Below are positions 56,502 through 63,778 of a DNA stretch of 64,000 nt, in pieces (position 1 is the stretch's first letter; the number at the start of each line of letters is the position of its first letter). This DNA comes from Agarivorans sp. Toyoura001 (GTDB taxonomy: Bacteria; Pseudomonadota; Gammaproteobacteria; Enterobacterales; Celerinatantimonadaceae): NCBI RefSeq assembly GCF_005405585.1, contig NZ_BJEQ01000006.1, positions 1 through 64,000 on the forward strand. Direction: 5' to 3'. The notes beneath the pieces were generated by a model, which did not search any database, was not told the DNA's origin, and saw nothing but the letters and a program-made list of their open reading frames with translations. The translations under genes were made by a program, and so were the position numbers.

Positions 56502-56576
56502 TTATAGTCCTAAAAATTTGATTGCCAAGGTGGTTAGCAAGCCGCCAAACACCGCCAATATCAGTTGTAAAATCAT
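56502..56576 (-). CDS. 24-residue hydrophobic peptide
   Basis: MILQLILAVFGGLLTTLAIK followed by FLGL. Start ATG overlaps the stop of the muralytic gene (ATGA), and it ends 3 bases before the next start. Coupled translation is the main evidence that it is real. Confidence 0.5.
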   Translation of the reverse strand: MILQLILAVFGGLLTTLAIKFLGL

Positions 56577-57019
56577 GCTAAGTTGACTCCTTGTTGCGCC
56601 ATGGCTAGCCCAAAGTAATCACCGCCAAGCTCAAAAATACTCATGGCGTGAAGCACTGGGGCTAACACTTCATCGGTAACCGTTGAACTGGCATTTAAGC
56701 CGGTTTTATCTGCTACATAGTCGATGTAATGCGTTGTTGGATTGTTGTCACTTTCGGGCGCCCAAACGGTCACCACATCAGCTAACGTAGTAATGCCGCG
56801 AATGCGGTAGGCACCTTTAACAATCACCGCCGCTGCTCGAAAGCCGTAAACAGGATTAATGAAGCTTTCAAACGCTCCGTCAAAACTCACCGTTTCGCCC
56901 TGCCAATCATTGCCTTTGCGAATGTTAAGCGGGTTATTGTTGCGAACGCCGCGTGGTAATTTGCTGTAGCCAGTTGCTGCAACCATCAGTAAAACTCCTG
57001 TAACGAGAACGAGGCGCAT
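56573..57019 (-). CDS. virion muralytic protein (transglycosylase-like)
   Basis: A 148-residue protein with an N-terminal hydrophobic segment or signal (residues 1-18) and the motif RGVRNNNPLNIRKGNDWQG. That motif is shared by structural lytic proteins and peptidoglycan-degrading domains of several phages. TTLADVVTVWAPESDNNPTTHYIDYV is also typical. It probably opens a hole in peptidoglycan during genome entry. Family assignment is from motif resemblance. Confidence 0.75.
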   Translation of the reverse strand: MRLVLVTGVLLMVAATGYSKLPRGVRNNNPLNIRKGNDWQGETVSFDGAFESFINPVYGFRAAAVIVKGAYRIRGITTLADVVTVWAPESDNNPTTHYIDYVADKTGLNASSTVTDEVLAPVLHAMSIFELGGDYFGLAMAQQGVNLA

Positions 57020-57021
57020 GG

Positions 57022-58164
57022 TTATTGCTCCAGCGTGTACCCTGCGAATTTAAATTCCGTATCGATGTGATAATCCATTTCGATTAGCACCGCTTGACCG
57101 GCTTTGCTCGCCAATGACGGCGCAGTAAGTTCAAAGCAAATGCCATTGCGATTAGCGTCCACAAAAATACGGGTAATGTCGGTACCATCGGTTTTTTTAA
57201 CGCTGCCACCGCCGCCAACAACGGCCACTTCATTACCTGAGATTGATAAGTTAATGTCGTTGCCAATGATGTATTTAAACTCAACAATTACGTTGGGGTG
57301 CGTGGTTCTAAAGTAATTTGAACCGGTGATACCTAGCGGCTCTAACAAGCCCGAATCAATGGTTTGGGTTTCGATTTCACCGCCAGCACCAATAACGCCA
57401 CTAATGCGCGCGCCACGAACCGAGCGCGTGTAAGCAGCAATCTTGCTAAAGTCCTGCACCGCATCGTAAGCCGGTGAATTTTCTACATCGCCAATGCTCA
57501 AAAACGGGTAACGAATATCTAGTTCATCGGTTGAATGGGTGCCGTGGGTTTCGCGCAGCAATTCAATACCAAAGCGCAACATGCCTTTATAGGGTTTAGT
57601 GTTATCAACGGGGTCAGCCACCACAAATGTTGCGCGCGCTTCGTTCCAATCAGCACCAGCTTGTTCATCACGCTCAAACACGCGATAGGCTTTGCGGGTG
57701 CTATCAAAGGTTTCTACATAAAGTCGATATTGCGCGCCGCCAACTGCCGCATTGCGTAAATCAATGCCTAAGCTCATAAGCTGGTTTACTTGGGTAAATT
57801 CGACCGGCACGTTTTGGCAAAACTGCCAGACTTTCACCGAATCAAATTCATCAACCAACATCTTAATTTGAGCCACGTCCTCCGCCACTTGGCGCACCAA
57901 AGCCGATTGTGACGGACTGGTCACGAAGAACTCCCAGCGGTCAAAGGTGGTCATAGAGGCAGGCATTGGGCTTTGCGTTGCAATCAAGTTATTGCCATTG
58001 CTGCCAAAAACCGGAAATACCATGGTGCGCGAGTCCGGTTCACGCTGCATAAAGCGAAACAGCGCATTACTCAGTAAGTTAATTGGCATACTGCCTAGCT
58101 TGCCAATGAGTGTGGCTAGGTATTCAATTTTGTTGCGCGGGTCGCCCGCCGGTAAGGTAATCAT
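57022..58164 (-). CDS. putative virion structural protein, 380 residues
   Basis: A soluble, beta-rich protein without signal or membrane segment, starting MITLPAGDPRNKIEYLATLIG. The C-terminal third resembles a jelly-roll-type strand pattern (GNDINLSISGNEVAVVGGGG, AVLIEMDYHIDTEFKFAGY). It is the largest protein of the visible provirus. It could be a penton, spike-base or second capsid protein. It lies 2 bases from the next gene on each side. Unrecognised by name. Confidence 0.6.
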   Translation of the reverse strand: MITLPAGDPRNKIEYLATLIGKLGSMPINLLSNALFRFMQREPDSRTMVFPVFGSNGNNLIATQSPMPASMTTFDRWEFFVTSPSQSALVRQVAEDVAQIKMLVDEFDSVKVWQFCQNVPVEFTQVNQLMSLGIDLRNAAVGGAQYRLYVETFDSTRKAYRVFERDEQAGADWNEARATFVVADPVDNTKPYKGMLRFGIELLRETHGTHSTDELDIRYPFLSIGDVENSPAYDAVQDFSKIAAYTRSVRGARISGVIGAGGEIETQTIDSGLLEPLGITGSNYFRTTHPNVIVEFKYIIGNDINLSISGNEVAVVGGGGSVKKTDGTDITRIFVDANRNGICFELTAPSLASKAGQAVLIEMDYHIDTEFKFAGYTLEQ

Positions 58165-58166
58165 GG

Positions 58167-59090
58167 CTAGGCCACCTCAATAAAATAGAGTTTATCTGTG
58201 TCGGTACCGGTGAAATTAATCGCCGCTACTGTGTCCAGTTCGAGTGTTTCACCCGCATCAAGCGGCCAATCGCCTAACAAAATGGGCGCTGTATTTGTGG
58301 TGGCTGCTTTTAGCTTAATCACATCACGCGAGGCATTAGCAGCAATGCTCCCTGCCCCCGCGGTAATCTCAATCACGCCGGTGCTTAATGAATCGTTGGC
58401 CGCCGGTAAATTGGTGATTTCGACTTGCTGCAGTGCAGGAAAATTATCAATGGTGACGGCTGGTAATGTGGTGACTTCGACAGACCACGCGCCGCTTTGA
58501 GAACTGGCGTACACACTTGGAAAGTTGTCAACTGATACATTTAACAGTTGGCTGATGGTCACCGGCCATTCACCGCTTGGCGCAACGTTTTGAACGCTGG
58601 GGAAGTTGGTCACTTCCATTGTCCACGCGCCATTTTGTTTAACGCTTTGCACTGCTGGCAGGTTAATTACGGCCACTTCCCATGCGCCCGATTGAGCCAC
58701 ACTTTGTATAGATGGAAAGTTGTTAACGGCAACGCTTGGCATCTGGTCAATTTTCATCGACCAATCACCATGTTGCGCTACGTTCTGCACTTGTGGGAAC
58801 GCGGGGAAGTTGGTCACTTCCATCAGTTGCCCGTCATTGGCTTGATGAATGAGCGCTTCACTGGTTTCCAAAACAATAGGATTTGGCTCAGTGCCGAGTG
58901 ATTCCACGCGAACACTTTCAATGTGTTGGCCGGTCGGCATTTCTAAGACTTCGCGCAACCGCAATACTTGGCGAATGCGGTTGTTAACCAACAATTCAAC
59001 CGGCGCATTGGCTTCACGTAAATACAGGTATTTACCGTCACCGGATTGTTGGGCTATTTGGCCTTTGTTTAAGGTCTGGTTAATAATCAT
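58167..59090 (-). CDS. repeat-rich spike/fibre candidate
   Basis: A 307-residue protein. The N-terminal 90 residues (MIINQTLNKGQIAQQSGDGK) look like a particle-attachment domain. Residues about 90-230 hold at least five imperfect repeats of about 24 residues built on NFPS-Q-V-x-SG-W-V-x-I-LP. The last 75 residues form a distinct beta domain. This layout (anchor, beta-repeat shaft, head) suggests a receptor-binding spike. Overlaps its upstream gene by 4 bases. Confidence 0.65.
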   Translation of the reverse strand: MIINQTLNKGQIAQQSGDGKYLYLREANAPVELLVNNRIRQVLRLREVLEMPTGQHIESVRVESLGTEPNPIVLETSEALIHQANDGQLMEVTNFPAFPQVQNVAQHGDWSMKIDQMPSVAVNNFPSIQSVAQSGAWEVAVINLPAVQSVKQNGAWTMEVTNFPSVQNVAPSGEWPVTISQLLNVSVDNFPSVYASSQSGAWSVEVTTLPAVTIDNFPALQQVEITNLPAANDSLSTGVIEITAGAGSIAANASRDVIKLKAATTNTAPILLGDWPLDAGETLELDTVAAINFTGTDTDKLYFIEVA

Positions 59091-59836
59091 CGGTTAACAC
59101 TCCACGCCATTATGCCTAAGCCAATTAAGACGAATACAGCAAAGGCCAATAGCAAGGTTTTAGAGCTGGAAAGAAACTCAGATGCGCCACCGGTTTGTGC
59201 TGATGTTGCTAGCTTGGTGATTGCGCTAAGTTGCTCGGCGGTACTGGCCGCATGGCTACCTTGCACCGCAGACATAAATTGCATTGCATCATCTTGGTTT
59301 TGACTAAGTTGTTTTAAACTTTGCTCTTGGCTGTCGGCCACTGCATCAAGGGCGCTATCACCAAAATGAAAGGCGTTAACTAATGCGTTTTCTTGGGTTT
59401 CAGTGGCTTCGATTAAGGCTTGTTTACCAAAATCTAAGGCTGATTCACCAAAGCCAAGGGCGTTTTCTTGTGAATCGAGAACGCTGTCCATGGCAACGCG
59501 GCTATTTTGTAGCGAGTCTGAGGCAATGGTTTCGACCACTTTCAACGAGTCTTTGCCAAAGTCGAGCGCTTCACCGGAGACAAAACTCATTTCATCAACG
59601 GCGTTATTGGCAACATCTAAACTGCTGTCTACTACGTCACCGGCAAAGTCATAGCTTTCGTCCATGGCATATTCCACGGCATCTAAGCTTCTATCAATTG
59701 CGCCGTGGTCAGTCATGGTCACGGAATTACCGTCACCGCTAAGCATTACGCCATTGTTATCACCACTGACCGCGAGGTTTGTGGTTTCGGTGGATTGGCT
59801 GGAACTGTTTGAACTTTTGGAACTTCCGCCGCCCAT
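59087..59836 (-). CDS. virion protein with Gly/Ser-rich start, helical repeats and C-terminal membrane anchor
   Basis: A 249-residue protein: a disordered N-terminus (MGGGSSKSSNSSSQSTETTN), a small beta region (VSGDNNGVMLSGDGNSVTM), then 150 residues of helical repeats with recurring FG--ALD units. A strong transmembrane helix (LLLAFAVFVLIGLGIMAW) lies at the end. Expected to sit in the viral membrane with a long coiled stalk. It can be mistaken for a chemotaxis-like coiled coil. Confidence 0.65.
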   Translation of the reverse strand: MGGGSSKSSNSSSQSTETTNLAVSGDNNGVMLSGDGNSVTMTDHGAIDRSLDAVEYAMDESYDFAGDVVDSSLDVANNAVDEMSFVSGEALDFGKDSLKVVETIASDSLQNSRVAMDSVLDSQENALGFGESALDFGKQALIEATETQENALVNAFHFGDSALDAVADSQEQSLKQLSQNQDDAMQFMSAVQGSHAASTAEQLSAITKLATSAQTGGASEFLSSSKTLLLAFAVFVLIGLGIMAWSVNR

Positions 59837-59837
59837 A

Positions 59838-60215
59838 CTATTCGCCCCTTAAATCTAATGTGTAAATGCGCTCTTGCTCTTTGAAAGCAAAACCGCTTTT
59901 GTGTAAAAACCGCAACATGCCGAGGCGCTTGCTGTGTACGCGAATACTTTCACAATCGGTATCTTTGGCCGCATTGTGTAGCGCTTGCATACACTGGCCG
60001 GCATCAATGCCCGCTAAGGAAACAACGACTAATTGCTTACCGGCGGGCAGTATTTCTACGCGGGTAATCACGGCGACTTCGCCATACCACCAACATTGCG
60101 ATTGCTTGTTTATGACGCTTTCACGAATGGCGGCGTAATCGCTGCCAAGTGCAGGCTCTATGACCTGATGAAAACCGCCGTCCCACACCGCAGGCACTAG
60201 CCGAGTAATAGCCAT
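59838..60215 (-). CDS. small GNAT-fold-like viral protein
   Basis: A 125-residue protein with a pattern like the GNAT core (VEILPAGKQLVVVSLAGIDAGQCM, then ESIRVHSKRLGMLRFLHKSGF) and a C-terminal strand ERIYTLDLRG. The acetyl-CoA loop (Q/RxxGxG/A) is not clear. Acetyltransferase-like proteins of this size are known from phages. Its position inside the virion gene run is notable. Confidence 0.5.
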   Translation of the reverse strand: MAITRLVPAVWDGGFHQVIEPALGSDYAAIRESVINKQSQCWWYGEVAVITRVEILPAGKQLVVVSLAGIDAGQCMQALHNAAKDTDCESIRVHSKRLGMLRFLHKSGFAFKEQERIYTLDLRGE

Positions 60216-60394
60216 AACACCGCCAAAACAACCACCACAAGTAAGGCGTTTTGATAGAGGCCAGATTTACCGGCTCCCATATCAATACCGCCGGTATATA
60301 AACCGCCGTTGGTTTGGTCACCGTTGGTCGCATCCGAGCCGCCACCTTGAAAGCCCATTTGACCGCTGTTAGTTAAACTGTCTATTCCAATCAT
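60197..60394 (-). CDS. 65-residue viral membrane protein, copy A
   Basis: MIGIDSLTNSGQMGFQGG, then a Gly/Asn-rich linker with TNGDQTNGGLYTGGIDMGAG, and a C-terminal helix (NALLVVVVLAVLWLLLG). It is a clear paralogue of the next gene (60397-60594), sharing the TNGDQTNGGL-TGGI-MG core and the same length. Overlaps the following gene by 19 bases. Confidence 0.7.
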   Translation of the reverse strand: MIGIDSLTNSGQMGFQGGGSDATNGDQTNGGLYTGGIDMGAGKSGLYQNALLVVVVLAVLWLLLG

Positions 60395-60396
60395 GG

Positions 60397-60594
60397 TTAG
60401 CCCTTAAGTTTGATAACAACGACCACGGCTAACACCGCAATCAATACCAAGTGAAACGGAAAACTGCCGCCACCACCCATGTTGATACCGCCGGTTTTTA
60501 ATCCGCCGTTGGTTTGGTCACCATTGGTTGAACTGGCTTTACCACCGGCAAAACTCATGGTGCCGCTGTTAGCCAACATGCCTAAACCAATCAC
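60397..60594 (-). CDS. 65-residue viral membrane protein, copy B
   Basis: Paralogue of the adjacent gene at 60197-60394. I place the start at GTG 60594, which overlaps the upstream stop (GTGA) and gives 65 residues aligned end to end with copy A (IGLGMLANSGTMSFAGG...). A frame extending to 60606 would add four residues inside the upstream gene. One C-terminal helix (HLVLIAVLAVVVVIKL). Confidence 0.65.
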   Translation of the reverse strand: MIGLGMLANSGTMSFAGGKASSTNGDQTNGGLKTGGINMGGGGSFPFHLVLIAVLAVVVVIKLKG

Positions 60595-60770
60595 AAGTAA
60601 CCCCACTTACGCAGCATCACGAACACGATTAAGCAAATCACCAAAATAACGGCGATATCTACCATCGCTTTGCGCGCATTGTCTAAGGCATCACCGGCAA
60701 ACAAGCCGGTCAGTAAACCGACCGCACTTGAACCGGCAATAACCACTAAAGGAATGAGCGGTAATGGCAT
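60591..60770 (-). CDS. 59-residue two-helix membrane protein
   Basis: MPLPLIPLVVIAGSSAVGLL begins a first helix; DIAVILVICLIVFVML is a second, with a short acidic/basic loop between (GDALDNARKAM). Ends LRKWGYL. Start adjoins the previous stop codon (TAGATG) and its own stop overlaps the next GTG start. Confidence 0.65.
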   Translation of the reverse strand: MPLPLIPLVVIAGSSAVGLLTGLFAGDALDNARKAMVDIAVILVICLIVFVMLRKWGYL

Positions 60771-61043
60771 CTAAAACACCTTAATCAATACCATCAAGAT
60801 AATGAGCGCGAACAAGGCCAACGCTCCCCACATGACATATTGATTGTTAAACGGATTCGTATTGCTAGCCGGTAACGGTGTGCCGTTGGTTTCTTGTGCG
60901 GGAGCTGCGCTTTGGCGGTGGTCTTGCAGATTACCTGCACCGCCCAAAACACCACCGGCCACATTGACCGCTGTGTTGAGTACATCCCAAAAACCCGCCT
61001 CGCCGCTGTCCTCAGCGGCGGGGTCAATTAACGCTTGATACAT
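60771..61043 (-). CDS. 90-residue viral membrane protein with C-terminal anchor
   Basis: A 90-residue protein with an acidic N-terminus (MYQALIDPAAEDSGEAGFWD), a Gly/Ala-rich middle, a Pro/Asn linker (PLPASNTNPFNNQ) and a strong C-terminal helix (WGALALFALIILMVLIKVF). Immediately downstream of the capsid gene and directly abutting the next gene. Confidence 0.65.
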   Translation of the reverse strand: MYQALIDPAAEDSGEAGFWDVLNTAVNVAGGVLGGAGNLQDHRQSAAPAQETNGTPLPASNTNPFNNQYVMWGALALFALIILMVLIKVF

Positions 61044-61059
61044 AATTAACCCCTAGGGC

Positions 61060-61911
61060 TTAAGCCGCTTTTGGTGGCATGGCGACAACATCAACCAAGT
61101 CATACAACACGGTAATTGGCTCGGCAGTCGCTTTAGTCACTTTAAATTCAAGCGACTTTGAGGCGGCCGTTGGAAACTTGCCATCTTCACCAAAGCCATA
61201 CATCAAGTAATCCAACACAAAATACCCGGCTACGGCTTCGCGGTTATGTACCGCCAAATCAAAGGCGTTATCTTCGGCTGTTACTTCATGCTCAATTTTA
61301 TCGTCGCGCCAAATTTCGATTTTTTGAATATCGTTGGTTGGGCTACTGAGCAACATACGGCGCAAGAACCGGTAAGGGCTGCGCTGCTTGTATTGGTGCG
61401 GCAACATGCCACCGGTGTTGTGATTCCACGTATCGGTAACAAGGCGCGGTAAAAAGTAACGCTGCGCTTGGGGCGCAGTCACTTTCGCGCGAGCGCTTAG
61501 CTCCAATACGGGATCACCATCAACGAAGGAATCAAATTCAACGTAGATGAAAATCAAATCGGTCGGCTTGGTCACGAACTCACAAGAGCGAACACCGGCG
61601 CGAGTACGCAGCGTGAAATCAGCAAAGCGGATAATCACGCGCTTGTTACTCGGGTCGACAAAGATTTTCTTTTGTTGGTCGAGTGCTTTTAGCTGCGCAG
61701 GTGAAATGGCAATAAATTCTTCACCGTTAAGCGTCATGCTCACACGGCGAATTTTATCAACGGCAGAACAAGTGATTTCAATCTCTTGGTAAGTGGGTCC
61801 ATTGATTAACTGCATACTGGCCTTGCTGCCATAGTGAACACCGTTAAACGGGTCTAAGGCTCGGCTTTTTGGGTTAAAAATTCCGCGCATGGCGGCTAAG
61901 ACTTGGCTCAT
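61060..61911 (-). CDS. double-jelly-roll major capsid protein, PM2 P2-like
   Basis: A 283-residue beta-rich protein. Two half-domains are visible. The first starts NGPTYQEIEITCSAVDKIRR with VSMTLNGEE. The second includes DIQKIEIWRDDKIEHEV, YFVLDYLMYGFGEDGKFPT and a closing strand ITVLYDLVDVV. This order and spacing (GxTYxxI-D-R at the start, 'DGxxW' type strand, FMLEG-like turn) match what I recall of the PM2 major capsid protein P2 (about 269 residues). No signal or membrane segment. Neighbours (ATPase, small membrane proteins) support the call. Confidence 0.78.
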   Translation of the reverse strand: MSQVLAAMRGIFNPKSRALDPFNGVHYGSKASMQLINGPTYQEIEITCSAVDKIRRVSMTLNGEEFIAISPAQLKALDQQKKIFVDPSNKRVIIRFADFTLRTRAGVRSCEFVTKPTDLIFIYVEFDSFVDGDPVLELSARAKVTAPQAQRYFLPRLVTDTWNHNTGGMLPHQYKQRSPYRFLRRMLLSSPTNDIQKIEIWRDDKIEHEVTAEDNAFDLAVHNREAVAGYFVLDYLMYGFGEDGKFPTAASKSLEFKVTKATAEPITVLYDLVDVVAMPPKAA

Positions 61912-61917
61912 TTCTAG

Positions 61918-62034
61918 TTATCCTATGATGCGTCTAACTGAGCGAATGTTGTTAGACGCATAAGTAACAGCGACCGACACAATCAACGCGACAATTAGAG
62001 AAATGATTAAAATTTCGGTATGTTTTTTACTCAT
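61918..62034 (-). CDS. 38-residue single-span membrane protein
   Basis: MSKKHTEILIISLIVALIVS and then VAVTYASNNIRSVRRIIG. One transmembrane helix with a basic tail. It ends 6 bases before the capsid start and begins 4 bases after the previous stop. Confidence 0.6.
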   Translation of the reverse strand: MSKKHTEILIISLIVALIVSVAVTYASNNIRSVRRIIG

Positions 62035-62038
62035 GGCA

Positions 62039-62149
62039 TTAGCCCTTAAGTAAATCGTTTACAAATTCAATGTGGTTGTTGGCGTAGATAGCAGCAAAGG
62101 CCGCCGCTAACGCGATACCAAACACGATTAACATGCTGATTAAATCCAT
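62039..62149 (-). CDS. 36-residue single-span membrane protein
   Basis: MDLISMLIVFGIALAAAFAA and IYANNHIEFVNDLLKG. One helix. First gene after the ATPase terminator, with ribosome site AGGAAAC. Confidence 0.6.
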   Translation of the reverse strand: MDLISMLIVFGIALAAAFAAIYANNHIEFVNDLLKG

Positions 62150-62172
62150 CGGCTTGTTTCCTAGTTAAAGTT

Positions 62173-62213
62173 AAAAAAACGCTTAAGAGGCCTGCACCCT
62201 AACAAGCGTTTTT
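62173..62213 (-). terminator. terminator between the ATPase and capsid transcripts
   Basis: AAAAACGCTT / AAGCGTTTTT with a 19-base loop; on the minus strand it ends in a run of seven T. It lies 24 bases before the next start codon, so partial read-through or attenuation is possible. Confidence 0.65.
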
Positions 62214-62228
62214 GGAACCGGCGCAAGC

Positions 62229-62261
62229 ACTTTTCGGAAAACGCCTCCAACTTTTCGGAAA
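62229..62261 (-). promoter_or_regulatory. direct repeats upstream of the capsid operon
   Basis: ACTTTTCGGAAA occurs twice, at 62229-62240 and 62250-62261, exactly 21 bases (two helical turns) apart, in the short non-coding gap after the ATPase gene. No good sigma70 -10 is seen between here and 62149. This fits sites for a viral late-gene activator. Confidence 0.5.
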
Positions 62262-62975
62262 CTAGCGGTAAATAACGCCTTGAAACTCGCCGCTATCGGT
62301 CAGGGTGAGTAACTTAGCTTTGCCTTTGGCACGGAAGCGAGGGGATCCCTCTTTCCAGTTTTTGCCACTGGCACCTTTGAAATCAATCACGCCACGGCAA
62401 ACAATGCCCTTATCACTAGTCCACTGGAAAAACTGCAACGGTTCGCGCGGGATTTCGGTGACCGGTATACCTAACTTGCTGGCAATGTAGGCCGCATCAT
62501 CATCGGTATTGTGGCGACATACATGTACGAAGCTGGCGTTATTCATCAGGGTTTTATCGACTTCTTGGCCGCGCTGTACAGTGCCAATAATCAACGGTTG
62601 ATAAGCCAAACCTTGGTTAATCAATCTACCCCACGCACCGGCGGCTTTGCTGCTGTTAGTCACAGCGGCCAACTCTTCACAGACAATCGCGGCGGGCGCT
62701 TGGCGATTCCAGTTAAACGCCACATCACAGAAAAACTGAAAGCTTTTCGGGTCACTGGCAATTAACGCAAACTTACCCGCGCCGCTGCAGTTGCGAACTG
62801 CTTTCAGAAATTCGCCCTTATCGGTAAAGCCCTTAAAGCCCATTTGCGCCACGTACTCGCCTTTGGGGTCAAAGGCCAATACCCGCTTTTGTTTTTCAAC
62901 GATGCGCTTTACCGGTACGGATTTACCAGAGCGAGAAACGCCGATAAATAGAATCATTTTTCCATCATGCCGCAT
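62262..62975 (-). CDS. genome-packaging ATPase, PM2 P9-like (FtsK/HerA type)
   Basis: A 237-residue P-loop ATPase. Walker A is GVSRSGKS (residues 12-19), followed by RVLAFDPKGEYV typical of HerA-FtsK packaging ATPases. Walker B is AIVCEEL (96-102) with a Glu pair, and a polar sensor region IIGTVQRGQEVDKTLMNN follows. Size and motif order match PM2 P9 and relatives of tailless membrane viruses. An internal ATG at 62957 (MILFIG) is an alternative start. Overlaps the upstream gene by 11 bases. Confidence 0.85.
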   Translation of the reverse strand: MRHDGKMILFIGVSRSGKSVPVKRIVEKQKRVLAFDPKGEYVAQMGFKGFTDKGEFLKAVRNCSGAGKFALIASDPKSFQFFCDVAFNWNRQAPAAIVCEELAAVTNSSKAAGAWGRLINQGLAYQPLIIGTVQRGQEVDKTLMNNASFVHVCRHNTDDDAAYIASKLGIPVTEIPREPLQFFQWTSDKGIVCRGVIDFKGASGKNWKEGSPRFRAKGKAKLLTLTDSGEFQGVIYR

Positions 62976-63483
62976 GGTGTTTTACCTCTGCATTATCATC
63001 GTTGGCCGCTTCACCTTTGTTAAAGGCGGCTTTGGCTTCGAGTTCTTTTAGCTTCTTGTTCGAGCGAGCTTGCGCTACCGCTGAAACAATTCCGACTGTC
63101 GCCCATACTGCAGCTAGCTCTTTCTTGTATTTGTCCATGAACCCGAGCAGTCCAAACTCAGGGAAGTAATCCACAATAAGTTCGGCGTAAGACTGACTGA
63201 CTTTTTCGTAATGTTCTTGGTCGATTTCGGTGCGCAACACACCCGAAATAGCCAAACTCAAACCGGCTTTAATCGCAGTCTTAGCGCCGTTAACTTTCTG
63301 CTCATACGTTAGAGGAATAGGCGCGCGCCCCAAATCCGAGCTGTAGTTATCATCATTAGCTGAATTTGATGGTGCAGGCGCTTCTTTTGCTGGCTCCGCT
63401 GGTTTAGGTACTAAATCATGTTCGATTTCGATGCGCCGCCAGTCCTGCGCAATCGTTTCTTTGCTTACATCTACTTGGTTCAT
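62965..63483 (-). CDS. viral protein with central amphipathic helices
   Basis: A 172-residue protein: a charged N-terminal helix, a Pro/Ala linker (PKPAEPAKEAPAPSNSAN), then GAKTAIKAGLSLAISGVL and ELAAVWATVGIVSAVAQA as weakly hydrophobic helices, and an acidic C-terminus. Possibly a membrane-associated structural or assembly protein. Overlaps both neighbours (ATGA with the upstream gene). Not recognised. Confidence 0.6.
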   Translation of the reverse strand: MNQVDVSKETIAQDWRRIEIEHDLVPKPAEPAKEAPAPSNSANDDNYSSDLGRAPIPLTYEQKVNGAKTAIKAGLSLAISGVLRTEIDQEHYEKVSQSYAELIVDYFPEFGLLGFMDKYKKELAAVWATVGIVSAVAQARSNKKLKELEAKAAFNKGEAANDDNAEVKHHAA

Positions 63484-63770
63484 TGGGTTTTACTCCGAAA
63501 CAGGGAAAAGACCTTTTTGGCTTTGGTTGGTTTTTCGGTTTCATGGTCGGGTATTGTGTCGCTCGTTGTTTCGGGCGCAGCACTGCTGTTGCTGGCTTCG
63601 CCCGAAATGAGGTGAGCATACTTTTCAATGAGAATGGCTTGGCCGCGCGCGCTCTGGTATTTCAGCACACCGACCGGCGTATTGAGGTAATATTTACCCC
63701 GCTTATCTTTCATAAGGTGCGCATCTTCGCCCGTTTCAGGACAAGGCACCGTTGCGATTTGCTCGGCCAT
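63480..63770 (-). CDS. 96-residue viral protein
   Basis: Starts MAEQIATVPCPETGEDAHLM with KDKRGKYYLNTPVGVLKYQS, a small beta-hairpin-like domain. A disordered Ser/Thr/Glu-rich tail ends in basic KAKKVFSLFRSKTQ. Stop overlaps the next start. Family not recognised. Confidence 0.6.
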   Translation of the reverse strand: MAEQIATVPCPETGEDAHLMKDKRGKYYLNTPVGVLKYQSARGQAILIEKYAHLISGEASNSSAAPETTSDTIPDHETEKPTKAKKVFSLFRSKTQ

Positions 63771-63778
63771 AGGATTCC

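Noticed and set aside
59087-59836. Chemotaxis receptor-like protein
   Set aside because: The helical repeats could suggest an MCP, but there is no conserved signalling tip or HAMP; context and the C-terminal anchor indicate a virion protein.
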